Positions 9,127-19,700 of a stretch of 64,000 nt of DNA are shown here, one piece after another. Source of the DNA: Stutzerimonas kunmingensis (GTDB taxonomy: Bacteria > Pseudomonadota > Gammaproteobacteria > Pseudomonadales > Pseudomonadaceae); the NCBI RefSeq assembly GCF_021432085.1, contig NZ_CP090366.1:1488001-1552000 (forward strand). Reading direction: 5' to 3'. The notes under the pieces are model-generated. The model searched no databases, was not told the origin of the DNA, and was given only the letters and a program-made list of their open reading frames with translations. The translations under genes and the position numbers were made by a program. Within the stretch, counting starts at the first letter, position 1; the number at the start of each line of letters is the position of its first letter.

Positions 9127-9708
9127 ATGTTGACCCAGGAGCAGGACCAGCAGCTGGTTGAACGAGTGCAGCGTGGTGACAAGCGGGCGTTTGATCTGCT
9201 GGTAATGAAATACCAGCACAAGATCCTTGGGTTGATCGTGCGGTTCGTGCATGACTCTCATGAAGCTCAGGATGTTGCCCAAGAGGCTTTTATCAAAGCC
9301 TACCGCGCACTCGCGAATTTTCGCGGTGACAGCGCTTTCTACACCTGGCTGTACCGCATCGCCATCAATACGGCGAAGAATCATCTGGTGGCGCGCGGCA
9401 GACGCCCGCCAGATAGTGATGTGAGTTCCGAGGATGCCGAGTTTTATGAGGGCGATCATGCTCTCAAGGACATCGAGTCACCGGAACGCTCGCTGCTCAG
9501 GGATGAGATTGAAGATACCGTTCATCGAACCATTCAACTTTTGCCAGAAGATTTGCGTACGGCTCTAACACTGCGTGAATTTGATGGTCTTAGTTATGAA
9601 GACATTGCGAGCGTCATGCAGTGTCCGGTGGGCACAGTGCGTTCCCGGATCTTCCGGGCACGTGAAGCCATAGATAAAGCATTGCAACCCTTGTTGCATG
9701 AATCCTGA
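9127..9708 (+). CDS. algU: RNA polymerase sigma factor AlgU/RpoE (sigma-22)
   Basis: The 193-residue ECF sigma factor directs envelope-stress and, in mucoid pseudomonads, alginate genes. Region 2 shows DSHEAQDVAQEAFIKAYRAL and FRGDSAFYTWLYRIAINTAKNHL, and region 4 shows LPEDLRTALTLREFDGLSYEDIA with CPVGTVRSRIFRAREA. All are nearly invariant in AlgU/RpoE proteins. A GAGGAG ribosome site sits just upstream. It heads the algU-mucA-mucB-mucC-mucD operon and its product is held inactive by MucA at the membrane. Two AlgU-like promoters upstream predict positive autoregulation. Confidence 0.98.
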   Translation: MLTQEQDQQLVERVQRGDKRAFDLLVMKYQHKILGLIVRFVHDSHEAQDVAQEAFIKAYRALANFRGDSAFYTWLYRIAINTAKNHLVARGRRPPDSDVSSEDAEFYEGDHALKDIESPERSLLRDEIEDTVHRTIQLLPEDLRTALTLREFDGLSYEDIASVMQCPVGTVRSRIFRAREAIDKALQPLLHES

Positions 9709-9739
9709 GACAGCGGCGACAGCCAAGAGAGGAACCGCC

Positions 9740-10327
9740 ATGAGTCGTGAAGCCCTGCATGAATCGCTGTCCGCGGTGATGGATAACGAAGCGGACGAGT
9801 TGGAATTACGTCGCATGCTCGCAGGCGACAACCCGGAGCTACGTGCTACCTGGTCGCGTTATCAACTTGCCCGTGCCGCCATGCACAAGGAGTTGATCGA
9901 GCCGCGCCTGGATATCGCTTCTGCGGTATCGGCTGCGTTGGCTGATGAGGCCGCGCCGGTCAAGGCGCAACGTAACGGATGGAAAGGCCTCGGCCGGCTG
10001 GCAGTGGCTGCTTCGGTTACAGTCGCTGTTCTGGCCGGTGTACGTCTGTACAATCAGAATGAGGTTGCTGGTCCGCAGCTAGCGCAGCAGGCTCCGCAGC
10101 CAAGTATTTCGGTTCCGCAGACCAGTCAAGGGCCGGCGGTTCTGGCTGGTTACAGTGAGCAAACCGAAGCGCCTGTACAGGCAGCGGCAGATGGCGCTCC
10201 GGTAGAGCGCTGGCACGAAGAGCGTCTGCCTTCATATGTTCGCCAGCATGCCCAGCAAGCTGCCTTTGGTAATGGATCGGAGAGCGCGCTGCCTTACGCT
10301 CGCGCGGCCAGCATGGAAGAACGTTAG
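9740..10327 (+). CDS. mucA: Anti-sigma factor MucA
   Basis: This 195-residue single-pass inner-membrane protein binds and inhibits AlgU. The N-terminal cytoplasmic RseA-like domain (REALHESLSAVMDNEADELELRRML) is at residues 3-27 and the transmembrane helix (GRLAVAASVTVAVLAGVRLY) at about 85-104. A periplasmic tail of about 90 residues is the target of regulated proteolysis. The frame is open 14 codons further upstream, but the ATG at 9740 follows a perfect AGAGAGGAACC ribosome site and gives the length of the P. aeruginosa protein. The frame is intact, so there is no sign of a mucoidy-type truncation. Confidence 0.95.
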   Translation: MSREALHESLSAVMDNEADELELRRMLAGDNPELRATWSRYQLARAAMHKELIEPRLDIASAVSAALADEAAPVKAQRNGWKGLGRLAVAASVTVAVLAGVRLYNQNEVAGPQLAQQAPQPSISVPQTSQGPAVLAGYSEQTEAPVQAAADGAPVERWHEERLPSYVRQHAQQAAFGNGSESALPYARAASMEER

Positions 10328-10335
10328 GGAGAAAC

Positions 10336-11280
10336 ATGCGCGTATTACCGCTGTATGTGGTGATGGGGGGCTGGCTATCGATCCCGGCCCTTGCTGCTGA
10401 TGCCGAGTCCTGGATGGAGCGACTTGCGGCGGCAGAGCAGAAACAGAGTTATACCGGTACGTTCGTCTACGAACGCAATGGCAGCTTTTCCAGTCATGCC
10501 GTTTGGCAGCAGGTCGAAGAAGGTCAAGTGCAGGAGCGATTGCTTCAGCTTGACGGAGCTCCGGCTGAAGTTCTGCTGGTAGATGGTCAGATGCAATGCG
10601 CTACCGATGACCTCGCGGCGCAAGTGCGTGAAGCGCAAGCCTGGCACGGGCAGCGTCTCGATCCGAAAGCACTCTCCGATTGGTACGAATTCCGTGAGAT
10701 CGGAGATTCAAGAGTTGCTGGCCGCCCTGCCGTGGCGCTGGCTGTCGTGCCGAAGGACCAGCACCGTTACGGCTTCGAACTGCATCTCGACCAAGATACC
10801 GCATTGCCCCTCAAGTCGCTGATGCTGAACGAGAAAGGGCAGCTGCTCGAGCGTTTCCAATTCACCCAGTTCACGGCTGGCAGTGTATCTGCCGAGCAAC
10901 TGAAGCCCGGCGCTGATTGCAATCCAGTGACCGTGAACCGGCGCGAGGCGAATCCAACATCACCCTGGCGCTCCGACTGGTTGCCTTCCGGCTTCACGCT
11001 TCTGGATGCCAACGAACGACCTAGTCCCGCCTCTTCCGAAACTGTTTCCTGGTTGTCCTACGGTGATGGCTTGGCGAAGTTTTCCGTGTTTCTGGAGCCG
11101 CTGCGCGGTGCCTTGGTTGAGGACGCGCGAAGCCAGATGGGGCCTACCGTCGCGGTCTCTAAGCGCATCAGTACTGCGGATGGCGATGTCATGGTGACCG
11201 TGGTGGGCGAGATTCCACTTGGTACGGCTGAGCGGGTTGCCCTGTCCATGCGAGCCAGTTCGGAACAGGCACAACGATGA
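10336..11280 (+). CDS. mucB: Periplasmic AlgU regulator MucB
   Basis: The 314-residue RseB-family protein has a signal peptide ending PALAAD near residue 21. The opening WMERLAAAEQKQSYTGTFVYERNG is the RseB/MucB large lipid-binding domain, and the smaller C-terminal domain begins near residue 205. It binds the periplasmic end of MucA and shields it from proteolysis until envelope lipids signal damage. It begins 8 bp after mucA and overlaps mucC by 4 bp (ATGA), so it is part of one transcript. Confidence 0.95.
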   Translation: MRVLPLYVVMGGWLSIPALAADAESWMERLAAAEQKQSYTGTFVYERNGSFSSHAVWQQVEEGQVQERLLQLDGAPAEVLLVDGQMQCATDDLAAQVREAQAWHGQRLDPKALSDWYEFREIGDSRVAGRPAVALAVVPKDQHRYGFELHLDQDTALPLKSLMLNEKGQLLERFQFTQFTAGSVSAEQLKPGADCNPVTVNRREANPTSPWRSDWLPSGFTLLDANERPSPASSETVSWLSYGDGLAKFSVFLEPLRGALVEDARSQMGPTVAVSKRISTADGDVMVTVVGEIPLGTAERVALSMRASSEQAQR

Positions 11281-11729
11281 TCGAAGAGCTTGGGCGGGTA
11301 GTCGCGCTGGATGTCGGCGCTGTATGGGTCGAGACTCGGCGCAAAACTACCTGCTCTGGCTGTTCCGCGAAGAGTGGCTGTGGCCAAGGCTTGATGGATA
11401 CCCTCGGTGTTCGCGAACAGCGCGGCCTCATCAGGGTGCTCTGCGATCTCCACCTGCAAGTCGGTGACGGTGTCGTTGTGGGCATCCGCGAGGACGTGTT
11501 GCTGCGCGGTGCCGTCCTTGTCTATCTTCTCCCTCTTATCGTACTGATGGCGGCCGCTTCACTGGCCGCTCAGCTGTCGACGCGTGAGCCGATCGTTATT
11601 CTGGCAGGTCTCGGGGGCTTCTTCATTTCCTGGCTATTCGTGCGTATGCGAAGCCGCCGTACCGCAGCTGACCCGAATCTGCAGCCGGTGGTTTTGCGCG
11701 CCATGCTCGCGGGGCCTGCGAGTCCCTGA
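11277..11729 (+). CDS. mucC: RseC/MucC family membrane protein
   Basis: The 150-residue protein carries a cysteine cluster near its N-terminus (TCSGCSAKSGCGQG, residues 24-37). Two transmembrane helices follow at about 80-100 (VYLLPLIVLMAAASLAAQL) and 105-122 (IVILAGLGGFFISWLFV). This matches RseC/MucC, which modulates envelope-stress and redox (SoxR) signalling and may bind an iron-sulfur cluster. The start overlaps the mucB stop (ATGA). Confidence 0.92.
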   Translation: MIEELGRVVALDVGAVWVETRRKTTCSGCSAKSGCGQGLMDTLGVREQRGLIRVLCDLHLQVGDGVVVGIREDVLLRGAVLVYLLPLIVLMAAASLAAQLSTREPIVILAGLGGFFISWLFVRMRSRRTAADPNLQPVVLRAMLAGPASP

Positions 11730-11764
11730 GCTTCCTTGTTTTGTCAGTGGGGAGACTTGTAGTC

Positions 11765-13180
11765 ATGTTCAATCGAAACAGCTGCTTCGCCTTCGTGGCG
11801 GGCCTGGCATTGCTGGGCCATGCTGTCGTTGCCCAGGCGGAATTGCCTGATTTCACGCCGCTGGTCGAAAGTGCCTCGCCAGCGGTAGTCAATATCAGCA
11901 CCAAGCAGAAGGTGCAGAGCCGCGGTGCGACTGCGCAGATGCCGGAACTCGAAGGGCTGCCGCCGATTTTTCGCGAGTTCTTCGAACACAGCATCCCACA
12001 GATGCCGGGCGCCCCGGGTCGCGGCCAGCAGCGTGAAGCGCAGTCGCTCGGTTCGGGTTTCATCATTTCCGAAGACGGTTATGTCCTGACCAACAATCAC
12101 GTGGTCGCGGATGCCGACGAAATCATCGTTCGTCTGCCGGATCGAAGCGAGCTGGAAGCCAAGCTTATCGGTGCCGATCCGCGCTCCGACGTGGCGGTGC
12201 TGAAGGTCGAGGGCAAGGGACTACCGACCGTCAAGATTGGCCGTTCTGATGAGCTGAAAGCAGGGGAGTGGGTGCTCGCCATTGGCTCGCCGTTTGGTTT
12301 CGATCATACGGTGACCGCCGGTATTGTCAGTGCGACTGGCCGCAGCTTGCCCAATGAGAGCTACGTGCCGTTCATTCAGACCGACGTGGCAATCAATCCA
12401 GGCAATTCAGGTGGTCCGCTGTTTAACCTCGACGGTGAGGTGATTGGCATCAACTCGCAGATATTCACGCGCTCCGGTGGCTTCATGGGGCTGTCCTTCG
12501 CCATCCCGATCGATGTGGCAATGGATGTTGCCAATCAGCTGCGAACCGAAGGCAAGGTGAGTCGGGGCTGGCTTGGCGTGGTGATTCAGGAAGTCAACAA
12601 GGACCTGGCTGAGTCCTTTGGCCTTGAGCGTCCAGCGGGCGCCCTGGTGGCTCAGGTTATGGATGGCGGTCCGGCAGCGCGCGGTGGTCTGCGTGTAGGT
12701 GATGTGATTCTGAGCCTCAACGACAAGCCGATTGTCATGTCTGCTGATCTGCCTCATCTGGTTGGAGCACTCAAGCCTGGCAGCACCGCACGAATGGAAG
12801 TGGTGCGCGACGGTGATCGCAAGATGCTCGACGTCAAGATCGGCGCCATGCCGGAAGAGGGCGAAGCCGTGGCAGCCTCTGGTGGCGGCCAGGAACGCAG
12901 CGATAACCGCCTGGGTGTTAAAGTCACTGAGCTGACCGATGAGCAGAAGAAGAGCCTGGATTTACCGGGCGGTGTGGTGATCACTGAGATTCTCAACGGG
13001 CCGGCTGCGATGATTGGGCTGCGCCCGGGCGATGTCATCACCCATCTGAATAATCAGGCGATCAATTCGGCGGCAACATTTGCCCGAGTGGCTGAGCAAT
13101 TGCCGAAGAATCGATCCGTTTCGATGCGAGTTCTGCGTCAGGGGCGTGCGAGCTTCATTACTTTCAAGCTCGCTGAATAA
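11765..13180 (+). CDS. mucD: Periplasmic serine protease MucD (DegP/HtrA family)
   Basis: The 471-residue HtrA protease begins with a signal peptide ending VAQA at residue 25. The catalytic triad is His112 (TNNHVV), Asp142 (RSDVAVL) and Ser215 (GNSGGPL), and two PDZ domains occupy roughly residues 270-360 and 375-465. It degrades misfolded periplasmic proteins and dampens AlgU activation. The frame is open eight codons upstream (TTG at 11741), but the ATG at 11765 sits behind GGGGAG and starts a proper signal sequence. It is last in the algU operon and is followed by a terminator. Confidence 0.96.
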   Translation: MFNRNSCFAFVAGLALLGHAVVAQAELPDFTPLVESASPAVVNISTKQKVQSRGATAQMPELEGLPPIFREFFEHSIPQMPGAPGRGQQREAQSLGSGFIISEDGYVLTNNHVVADADEIIVRLPDRSELEAKLIGADPRSDVAVLKVEGKGLPTVKIGRSDELKAGEWVLAIGSPFGFDHTVTAGIVSATGRSLPNESYVPFIQTDVAINPGNSGGPLFNLDGEVIGINSQIFTRSGGFMGLSFAIPIDVAMDVANQLRTEGKVSRGWLGVVIQEVNKDLAESFGLERPAGALVAQVMDGGPAARGGLRVGDVILSLNDKPIVMSADLPHLVGALKPGSTARMEVVRDGDRKMLDVKIGAMPEEGEAVAASGGGQERSDNRLGVKVTELTDEQKKSLDLPGGVVITEILNGPAAMIGLRPGDVITHLNNQAINSAATFARVAEQLPKNRSVSMRVLRQGRASFITFKLAE

Positions 13181-13203
13181 GACGCTGGTTGGTGAATCTG
13201 GAA

Positions 13204-13226
13204 GGGCGGTTATTACCGCCCTTTTT
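13204..13226 (+). terminator. Rho-independent terminator of the algU-mucD operon
   Basis: GGGCGGT (13204-13210), loop TATT, ACCGCCC (13215-13221), then TTTTT. A perfect 7-bp stem with a U-tract, 23 bp after the mucD stop. Confidence 0.9.
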
Positions 13227-13369
13227 CATTTTCAAGACGTAACAGTACGTCCGTTGCGTTGCTCATCAGCTGCGGATGGCTTGTGCGTGGCACTGCAAGG
13301 GTTGATCAGTTACACTTCGCGGCTATTTTCGGCGGGCAATCGGCCCGCGACTATTCCGAGTGTTGAGCT

Positions 13370-15169
13370 GTGAGTGACCTGAGTCATATCCGCAATTTTT
13401 CCATCATCGCCCATATCGATCACGGCAAGTCGACCCTGGCAGACCGTTTTATCCAGATGTGTGGTGGTCTGACCGAGCGTGAAATGGAAGCCCAGGTGCT
13501 GGATTCGATGGATCTCGAGCGCGAGCGCGGCATCACCATCAAAGCCCACAGCGTCACGCTTTATTACACTGCGCGCGATGGCAAGACCTACCAGTTGAAT
13601 TTCATCGATACGCCCGGCCACGTCGACTTCACCTATGAAGTCAGTCGCTCGCTGGCCGCGTGCGAGGGTGCGCTGCTGGTAGTCGATGCTGGCCAGGGCG
13701 TCGAGGCGCAATCGGTAGCCAACTGCTACACGGCGATCGAACAGGGCCTGGAAGTGATGCCGGTGCTGAACAAGATGGACCTGCCACAGGCCGATCCGGA
13801 CAAGGTCAAGGAAGAGATCGAGCACATCATCGGCATCGATGCGACCGACGCGGTGGCCTGCAGCGCCAAGAGCGGCATGGGCGTGGACGAGGTGCTCGAG
13901 CGCCTGGTCGCCGTGATCCCGCCGCCGACCGGCGATGTCGAGGCGCCGTTGCAGGCGTTGATCATCGACTCATGGTTCGACAACTATCTGGGCGTCGTAT
14001 CGCTGGTACGGGTTCGCCACGGTCGTATCAAGAAGGGCGACAAGGTGCTGGTGAAATCCACCGGCAAGGTCCACCAGGTGGACAGTGTCGGCGTGTTCAA
14101 CCCCAAGCACACCGCCACGGCAGACCTCAAGGCTGGCGAGGTGGGCTTCATCATCGCCGGCATCAAGGACATTCTCGGCGCTCCAGTGGGCGACACGCTG
14201 ACACTGTCGAGCACGCCGGACGTGGAGATGTTGCCCGGTTTCAAACGCGTCAAGCCGCAGGTCTATGCCGGTCTGTTCCCGGTCAGTTCGGACGACTTCG
14301 AGGATTTTCGCGAAGCGCTGCAGAAGCTGACCCTCAACGATGCCGCGTTGCAATACGAACCGGAAAGCTCCGACGCGTTGGGCTTCGGCTTCCGTATCGG
14401 CTTCCTCGGCATGCTGCATATGGAGATCATTCAGGAGCGCCTCGAGCGCGAGTACGACCTGGATCTGATCACCACCGCGCCGACGGTTGTTTACGAGTTG
14501 CTGTTGAAGAACGGCGACACCATCTACGTAGACAGCCCTTCGAAGCTGCCCGACATGTCCTCCGTCGAGGACATGCGCGAGCCGATCGTGCGCGCCAACA
14601 TCCTCGTGCCCCAGGAACACCTGGGCAACGTCATCACGCTATGCATCGAGAAGCGCGGCGTGCAGCGCGACCTGCAGTTCCTCGGCAGTCAGGTGCAGGT
14701 GCGTTACGACCTGCCGATGAGCGAGGTGGTGCTGGACTTCTTCGATCGCTTGAAATCGTGCAGCCGCGGTTACGCCTCGCTGGACTACAGCTTCGAATGT
14801 TTCCAGTCGGCCAACCTGACGCGCCTGGACATCCTCATCAACGGCGACAAGGTCGACGCGTTGGCACTGATCGTCCACCGCGACAATGCCCACTACAAGG
14901 GCCGCATCCTAGTCGAGAAGATGAAGGAGCTTATCCCGCGTCAGATGTTCGATGTGGCGATTCAGGCGGCCATCGGCGGCCAGATCGTTGCCCGCAGTAC
15001 GGTCAAGGCGTTGCGCAAGAACGTTCTGGCCAAATGCTACGGCGGCGATGTGAGCCGTAAGCGCAAGCTGCTGGAAAAGCAGAAAGCCGGTAAGAAGCGC
15101 ATGAAGCAGGTAGGCAACGTCGAAATCCCGCAGGAGGCGTTCCTCGCCGTGCTGAAGGTGGACAGCTGA
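13370..15169 (+). CDS. lepA: Elongation factor 4 (back-translocating GTPase LepA)
   Basis: The 599-residue translational GTPase remobilises stalled ribosomes. G motifs are [10 protein letters not shown] (P-loop, from residue 14), DTPGHVDF (G3) and NKMDLP (G4). The LepA-specific C-terminal region is present, with [22 protein letters not shown] near the end. Translation starts with GTG at 13370. It is followed after 1 bp by lepB, the near-universal lepA-lepB pair in gammaproteobacteria. Confidence 0.98.
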   Translation: MSDLSHIRNFSIIAHIDHGKSTLADRFIQMCGGLTEREMEAQVLDSMDLERERGITIKAHSVTLYYTARDGKTYQLNFIDTPGHVDFTYEVSRSLAACEGALLVVDAGQGVEAQSVANCYTAIEQGLEVMPVLNKMDLPQADPDKVKEEIEHIIGIDATDAVACSAKSGMGVDEVLERLVAVIPPPTGDVEAPLQALIIDSWFDNYLGVVSLVRVRHGRIKKGDKVLVKSTGKVHQVDSVGVFNPKHTATADLKAGEVGFIIAGIKDILGAPVGDTLTLSSTPDVEMLPGFKRVKPQVYAGLFPVSSDDFEDFREALQKLTLNDAALQYEPESSDALGFGFRIGFLGMLHMEIIQERLEREYDLDLITTAPTVVYELLLKNGDTIYVDSPSKLPDMSSVEDMREPIVRANILVPQEHLGNVITLCIEKRGVQRDLQFLGSQVQVRYDLPMSEVVLDFFDRLKSCSRGYASLDYSFECFQSANLTRLDILINGDKVDALALIVHRDNAHYKGRILVEKMKELIPRQMFDVAIQAAIGGQIVARSTVKALRKNVLAKCYGGDVSRKRKLLEKQKAGKKRMKQVGNVEIPQEAFLAVLKVDS

Positions 15170-15170
15170 T

Positions 15171-16025
15171 ATGTCGATCAATTTCCCGTTGTTGCTGGTT
15201 ATCGCCGTGGCTGTCTGCGGCCTGTTGGCGCTGAGCGACCTGTTGTTCTTCGCCCCCCGCCGCCGGGCTGCGATCGCCAACTACGAAGGGCGCACCGGGG
15301 AAATCGATCCATCGACCCTTGAGGCGTTGAACAAGGAGCCGGTGCTCATCGAGTACGGCAAGTCGTTCTTCCCGGTGCTGGCCATCGTGCTGGTGCTGCG
15401 CTCGTTCCTGGTCGAGCCGTTCCAGATTCCCTCCGGCTCGATGATCCCCACGTTGGAAGTTGGCGATTTCATTCTGGTGAACAAGTTCGCCTATGGCATC
15501 CGCCTGCCGGTAGTGGATACCAAGGTGATCGAAGTCAACGACCCGAAGCGTGGCGACGTCATGGTGTTCCGCTATCCGAATCAACCGAGCATCAACTACA
15601 TCAAACGGGTCGTCGGCCTGCCTGGCGACACCGTGCGCTACAGCAGCGATCGTCGGCTGTTCATCAACGATCAGCCGGTTGCCGAGACACTGGTCGGCGA
15701 GGAGCCGGGCAGCTTGGGCAGCGCCGTGCTGTATCGGGAAAAGCTGGGCGAGATGGAGCACCTGATTCGCAAGGAAATGGGCCGCTATCGCATCGAGCCG
15801 AGCCGCCAGTGGACCGTGCCGGCTGAGCACTACTTCATGATGGGCGATAATCGCGATAACTCGAATGACAGCCGCTATTGGCAGGACGAGTCGATTCCCG
15901 CGGAGCTGGCTGGCATGGTCCCGGACCGTAACATCGTCGGCAAGGCGTTCGCCGTCTGGATGAGCTGGCCTGATCCGAAGCTCAGCAATCTGCCGAATTT
16001 CTCCCGCGTGGGCCTGATTCACTGA
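15171..16025 (+). CDS. lepB: Signal peptidase I
   Basis: The 284-residue inner-membrane protease removes signal peptides from exported proteins. Two N-terminal transmembrane segments (residues 5-27 and 64-80) anchor it. The catalytic Ser90 lies in PSGSMIPTL and the general base Lys145 in YIKRVVGLPGD. MGDNRDNSNDSR is the conserved box E. Numbering matches the E. coli Ser/Lys dyad. It is immediately downstream of lepA. Confidence 0.97.
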   Translation: MSINFPLLLVIAVAVCGLLALSDLLFFAPRRRAAIANYEGRTGEIDPSTLEALNKEPVLIEYGKSFFPVLAIVLVLRSFLVEPFQIPSGSMIPTLEVGDFILVNKFAYGIRLPVVDTKVIEVNDPKRGDVMVFRYPNQPSINYIKRVVGLPGDTVRYSSDRRLFINDQPVAETLVGEEPGSLGSAVLYREKLGEMEHLIRKEMGRYRIEPSRQWTVPAEHYFMMGDNRDNSNDSRYWQDESIPAELAGMVPDRNIVGKAFAVWMSWPDPKLSNLPNFSRVGLIH

Positions 16026-16117
16026 AAGCTGTGAATTGCGGCCGTCGCTGAGCGAACCGGGCTCGCTATATTTGTCCTGCCCCGATCGGTGGGTATCGTA
16101 ACGACATAGAGGTCGAC

Positions 16118-16495
16118 ATGAGTTTTGCGCGTTCGCAAAAAGGGCTGTCCATGCTGAGCTGGATCATGGTCCTGGCAATCGTGGCGTTTGTGGCCAGCAC
16201 GGGATTTAAAATGTTCCCGCATTACTTCGATTACATGTCCATGGACAAGATCATCCAGTCCGTGGAAACCGACGAAGCGCTTGAGATTCAGAGCGTCGGG
16301 GAGTTCTATAGTCATGTCAGCAAGGGGATGCAGGTAAACGGCATCCAGAACATCGACCTGAAGGAAGCGCTGAAGGTCGAGATCCAGAACAACGAATTCA
16401 GGGCGCACCTGAAATACGAAAAACGCGAGCCGCTGATCCGCAATCTCGATCTGGTGGCGAACTTCGATAAAGAATATCGCCTAAGGATGCCGTGA
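16118..16495 (+). CDS. DUF4845 domain membrane protein
   Basis: The 125-residue protein has one N-terminal transmembrane helix ([20 protein letters not shown], about residues 12-31) and a small C-terminal domain ending in [18 protein letters not shown]. Proteins of this DUF4845 type are regularly found between lepB and rnc in pseudomonads, as here. The rnc start codon lies within its final codons (4-bp overlap), so the two are co-translated. The function is unknown, and neighbours suggest a link to secretion or RNA processing only by position. Confidence 0.85.
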   Translation: MSFARSQKGLSMLSWIMVLAIVAFVASTGFKMFPHYFDYMSMDKIIQSVETDEALEIQSVGEFYSHVSKGMQVNGIQNIDLKEALKVEIQNNEFRAHLKYEKREPLIRNLDLVANFDKEYRLRMP

Positions 16496-17181
16496 GCACT
16501 TCGTTAGCCCGTCTCGAGCGCAGGCTCGGTTATCAATTCAAGGATCAGGAGCTGATGCTCCTGGCCCTGACCCATCGTAGCTATGCCGGACGCAACAACG
16601 AGCGTCTGGAGTTTCTCGGCGACGCCATTCTCAATTTCGTTGCCGGTGAAGCGCTGTTCAATCATTTTCCGCAAGCCCGTGAGGGGCAGCTGTCGCGTCT
16701 GCGCGCCCGTCTGGTCAAGGGCGAGACGCTGGCGGTGCTGGCGCGTGGATTCGAGCTCGGCGAATATTTGCGCCTGGGCTCCGGTGAGCTCAAGAGCGGC
16801 GGTTACCGCCGCGAATCTATCCTGGCCGACACCCTCGAAGCGCTGATCGGTGCCATTTATCTGGACGCGGGCATGGACGTTGCTCGCGAGCGGGTCGTCG
16901 CCTGGTTGGCCAACGAGCTGCAAGGCCTGACGCTGGTCGATACCAACAAGGACCCGAAGACCCGGCTGCAGGAATTTCTGCAATCGCGTGCCTGTGAGCT
17001 GCCGCGTTACGAGGTGGTGGATATTCAAGGCGAACCGCATTGCCGCACCTTCTTCGTCGAATGTCAGGTCGCTTTGCTGAACGAGAAAACCCACGGGCAG
17101 GGCGCTAGCCGCCGAATTGCCGAACAGGTTGCCGCGGCAGCCGCATTGATCGCCTTGGGCGTGGAGAACGGACATGACTGA
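16492..17181 (+). CDS. rnc: Ribonuclease III
   Basis: The 229-residue dsRNA endonuclease processes rRNA and mRNA. The catalytic signature [11 protein letters not shown] is near residues 37-47, with metal-binding acidic residues and the second cluster [13 protein letters not shown] further on. The C-terminal double-stranded RNA-binding domain starts near [11 protein letters not shown] (about 160). It uses a GTG start overlapping the DUF4845 gene and overlaps era by 8 bp, consistent with the classic rnc-era-recO operon. Confidence 0.97.
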   Translation: MSTSLARLERRLGYQFKDQELMLLALTHRSYAGRNNERLEFLGDAILNFVAGEALFNHFPQAREGQLSRLRARLVKGETLAVLARGFELGEYLRLGSGELKSGGYRRESILADTLEALIGAIYLDAGMDVARERVVAWLANELQGLTLVDTNKDPKTRLQEFLQSRACELPRYEVVDIQGEPHCRTFFVECQVALLNEKTHGQGASRRIAEQVAAAAALIALGVENGHD

Positions 17182-18085
17182 CGAACAGCTGCAATCCGAA
17201 GACGTCAGCCGTTGCGGTTACGTGGCGATCGTCGGCCGGCCGAACGTCGGCAAGTCGACGCTGCTCAACCACATCCTTGGCCAGAAGCTGGCGATCACCT
17301 CGCGCAAGCCGCAGACGACGCGGCATAACATGCTCGGCATCAAGACCGAGGGCAGCGTTCAGGCCGTCTATGTGGACACGCCGGGGCTGCACAAGAATGG
17401 CGAGACGGCGCTCAACCGCTACATGAACCGCACTGCTGCCTCGGCATTGAAGGATGTCGACGTGGTGATCTTCGTCGTCGACCGCACCCGCTGGACCGAC
17501 GAAGACCAGGCTGTGCTCGAGCGTGTGCAGTACGTTACCGGACCGTTGATCGTTGCGGTCAACAAGACCGACCGTGTCGAGGACAAGGCCGAGCTGTTGC
17601 CGCATCTGCGCTGGCTGGCCGAGCAGCTGCCGAACGCGGAGATCGTGCCGATTTCGGCGCAGCACGGACAGAACCTGGAAACGCTGGAAAAACTGGTCGC
17701 CGATCGTCTGCCCGAGAGTGAGCACTTCTTCCCGGAGGACCAGATCACCGATCGCAGCAGTCGTTTCCTCGCCGCCGAGCTGGTGCGCGAGAAGATCATG
17801 CGACAGCTTGGCGCCGAGGTGCCTTACCAGATCACCGTGGAGATCGAGGACTTCAAGCAGGAAGGCCGCGTGTTGCACATCCATGCGCTGATTCTGGTCG
17901 AGCGTGACGGGCAGAAGAAGATCATCATCGGCGACAAGGGCGAGCGCATCAAACGTATCGGCCAGGAAGCGCGCAAGGATATGGAAGTGCTGTTCGATTC
18001 CAAGGTCATGCTGCACCTGTGGGTCAAGGTGAAGGGTGGCTGGTCCGACGATGAGCGTGCGCTGCATTCGCTGGGTTACCAGTAA
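17174..18085 (+). CDS. era: Ribosome-assembly GTPase Era
   Basis: The 303-residue GTPase binds 16S rRNA during 30S maturation. G1 is GRPNVGKST (about residues 20-28), G3 is DTPGLH and G4 is NKTD. The C-terminal KH domain shows [23 protein letters not shown]. It lies in the rnc-era-recO-pdxJ operon. Confidence 0.98.
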   Translation: MTDEQLQSEDVSRCGYVAIVGRPNVGKSTLLNHILGQKLAITSRKPQTTRHNMLGIKTEGSVQAVYVDTPGLHKNGETALNRYMNRTAASALKDVDVVIFVVDRTRWTDEDQAVLERVQYVTGPLIVAVNKTDRVEDKAELLPHLRWLAEQLPNAEIVPISAQHGQNLETLEKLVADRLPESEHFFPEDQITDRSSRFLAAELVREKIMRQLGAEVPYQITVEIEDFKQEGRVLHIHALILVERDGQKKIIIGDKGERIKRIGQEARKDMEVLFDSKVMLHLWVKVKGGWSDDERALHSLGYQ

Positions 18086-18133
18086 GCGCCGACCCACAAT
18101 CAATGGTGCGCATCGCGCACCTTCTGGGCTGCC

Positions 18134-18823
18134 ATGCACCAACCTGCGTTCGTTCTGCACAGTCGCCCATACAAGGAAAGCAGCGCGCTGGTCGACCTGT
18201 TCACCCCGCAGGGCCGGCTGCGTGCCGTCATGCGTGCCGCGCGTGGTAAGGCCGGCAGTCTGATCCGCCCCTTCGTATCGCTGGAAGTCGAGCTGCGCGG
18301 CAAGTCCGAGCTGAAGACCGTTGCCCGTCTCGAAAGCGCCGGCCCTGCGCACTGGCTCGATGGCCAGGCGCTGTTCAGCGGCATGTACCTCAACGAATTG
18401 CTGATTCGCCTGCTGCCTGCCGAAGACGCGCACCCCGCGCTATTCGATCATTACGTCGCGACACTGCCGGCCCTGGCCGCACATCGGCCGCTGGAGCCGC
18501 TGCTGCGTGCCTTTGAATGGCGGCTGCTCAGCGAGTTGGGCTATGGTTTTGCCCTCGATGTGGACATCGCCGGCCAGCCGATTGTCCCGCAGCGGCTCTA
18601 TCACCTACTGCCCGACGCCGGCCTGGAGCCGGTCGCGGGATTTCAGCCGGGGCTGTTCAACGGCGCGGAACTATTGGCCATGGCCGAGGCCGATTGGCAG
18701 GTTCCGGGGGCGCTGGCCGCGGCCAAGCGGCTGATGCGCCAGGCCCTGGCTCCCCATCTGGGCGGTCGACCGCTGGTCAGCCGCGAATTGTTCATGAATC
18801 TGAAGGAGGCCCCGCGTGACTGA
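18134..18823 (+). CDS. recO: DNA repair protein RecO
   Basis: The 229-residue protein has the N-terminal OB-fold of RecO ([24 protein letters not shown], residues 4-27) and a helical C-terminal domain. RecO loads RecA on SSB-coated single strands with RecR. The RecO C-terminal zinc-binding cysteines are absent, as is usual in gammaproteobacterial members. It lies 48 bp after era and overlaps pdxJ by 8 bp. Confidence 0.95.
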   Translation: MHQPAFVLHSRPYKESSALVDLFTPQGRLRAVMRAARGKAGSLIRPFVSLEVELRGKSELKTVARLESAGPAHWLDGQALFSGMYLNELLIRLLPAEDAHPALFDHYVATLPALAAHRPLEPLLRAFEWRLLSELGYGFALDVDIAGQPIVPQRLYHLLPDAGLEPVAGFQPGLFNGAELLAMAEADWQVPGALAAAKRLMRQALAPHLGGRPLVSRELFMNLKEAPRD

Positions 18824-19562
18824 AGCCAATCGAATTCTGCTCGGCGTCAACGTCGACCACGTCGCCACACTGCGTCAGGCCCGCGGCACCCGCTATCCGG
18901 ACCCGGTCAAGGCTGCGCTGGATGCGGAAGAGGCCGGCGCCGATGGCATCACCGTGCACCTGCGCGAGGATCGCCGGCATATCCAGGAACGCGATGTGCT
19001 GATGATGAAGGACGCGCTGCAGACGAGGATGAACTTCGAGATGGGGGTCACCGAGGCGATGCTCGCATTCGCCGAGCAGCTGTGTCCGGAGCACGTGTGC
19101 CTGGTCCCGGAAACGCGTCAGGAGCTGACTACCGAGGGTGGGCTGGACGTGCTCGGGCAGGAAGCACGCATTCGTGAGGCCGTCGAGCGTCTACGTGGCT
19201 GCGGTGCGGAAGTCTCGCTGTTCATCGATGCCGACCCGCGGCAGATCGAGGCGGCCGCACGTGTCGGCGCACCGGCTATTGAGTTGCACACCGGGCGCTA
19301 CGCCGATGCCCACGGCGTTGCCGAGCGGGCCTGCGAGCTCGCGCGCATTCGCGACGGTGTCGAGGCCGGTCTGAGTCACGGCCTGATCGTCAACGCCGGC
19401 CATGGCCTGCATTACCACAACGCCGAAGCCATCGCGGCGATCCGAGGCGTCAACGAGCTGAATATCGGCCATGCCATCGTTGCCCATGCGCTGTTCGTCG
19501 GCTTCAAGCAGGCTGTCAAGGAAATGAAGCATCTGATCCTGAGTGCGGCGGCGCGGGACTGA
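18816..19562 (+). CDS. pdxJ: Pyridoxine 5'-phosphate synthase
   Basis: The 248-residue TIM-barrel enzyme condenses 1-deoxyxylulose 5-phosphate with aminoacetone phosphate to make pyridoxine phosphate. The opening [18 protein letters not shown] and the catalytic HLREDRRHI segment are diagnostic. It starts with GTG inside the end of recO behind AAGGAGG. It is the last gene of the lepA-pdxJ run in this window. Confidence 0.97.
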   Translation: MTEANRILLGVNVDHVATLRQARGTRYPDPVKAALDAEEAGADGITVHLREDRRHIQERDVLMMKDALQTRMNFEMGVTEAMLAFAEQLCPEHVCLVPETRQELTTEGGLDVLGQEARIREAVERLRGCGAEVSLFIDADPRQIEAAARVGAPAIELHTGRYADAHGVAERACELARIRDGVEAGLSHGLIVNAGHGLHYHNAEAIAAIRGVNELNIGHAIVAHALFVGFKQAVKEMKHLILSAAARD

Positions 19563-19581
19563 AAGAATCGGGAGTGTTTCA

Positions 19582-19700
19582 GCCGCGATGACAGCGGCGG
19601 GCAGACTCCGATTGGTGAGGTAGCGCCGGGTGTCATCCGCTGGCAAGCCCGCTCCCACGCTAGTGCGGGGGGCGCCGTACTCAACCTGCAGAGCCCTCAG
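19582..19700. repeat. REP-like intergenic sequence
   Basis: The gap between pdxJ and the DUF2905 gene contains CTGGCAAGCCCGCTCCCACG (19640-19659), the recurring core of Pseudomonas REP palindromes, together with a related GC-rich segment at 19582-19604. It probably acts as a 3' boundary between the convergent genes. Confidence 0.5.

Noticed and set aside
17105..18433. 442-codon minus-strand ORF opposite era and recO
   Set aside because: A GC-rich shadow frame; era and recO are unmistakable on the other strand.
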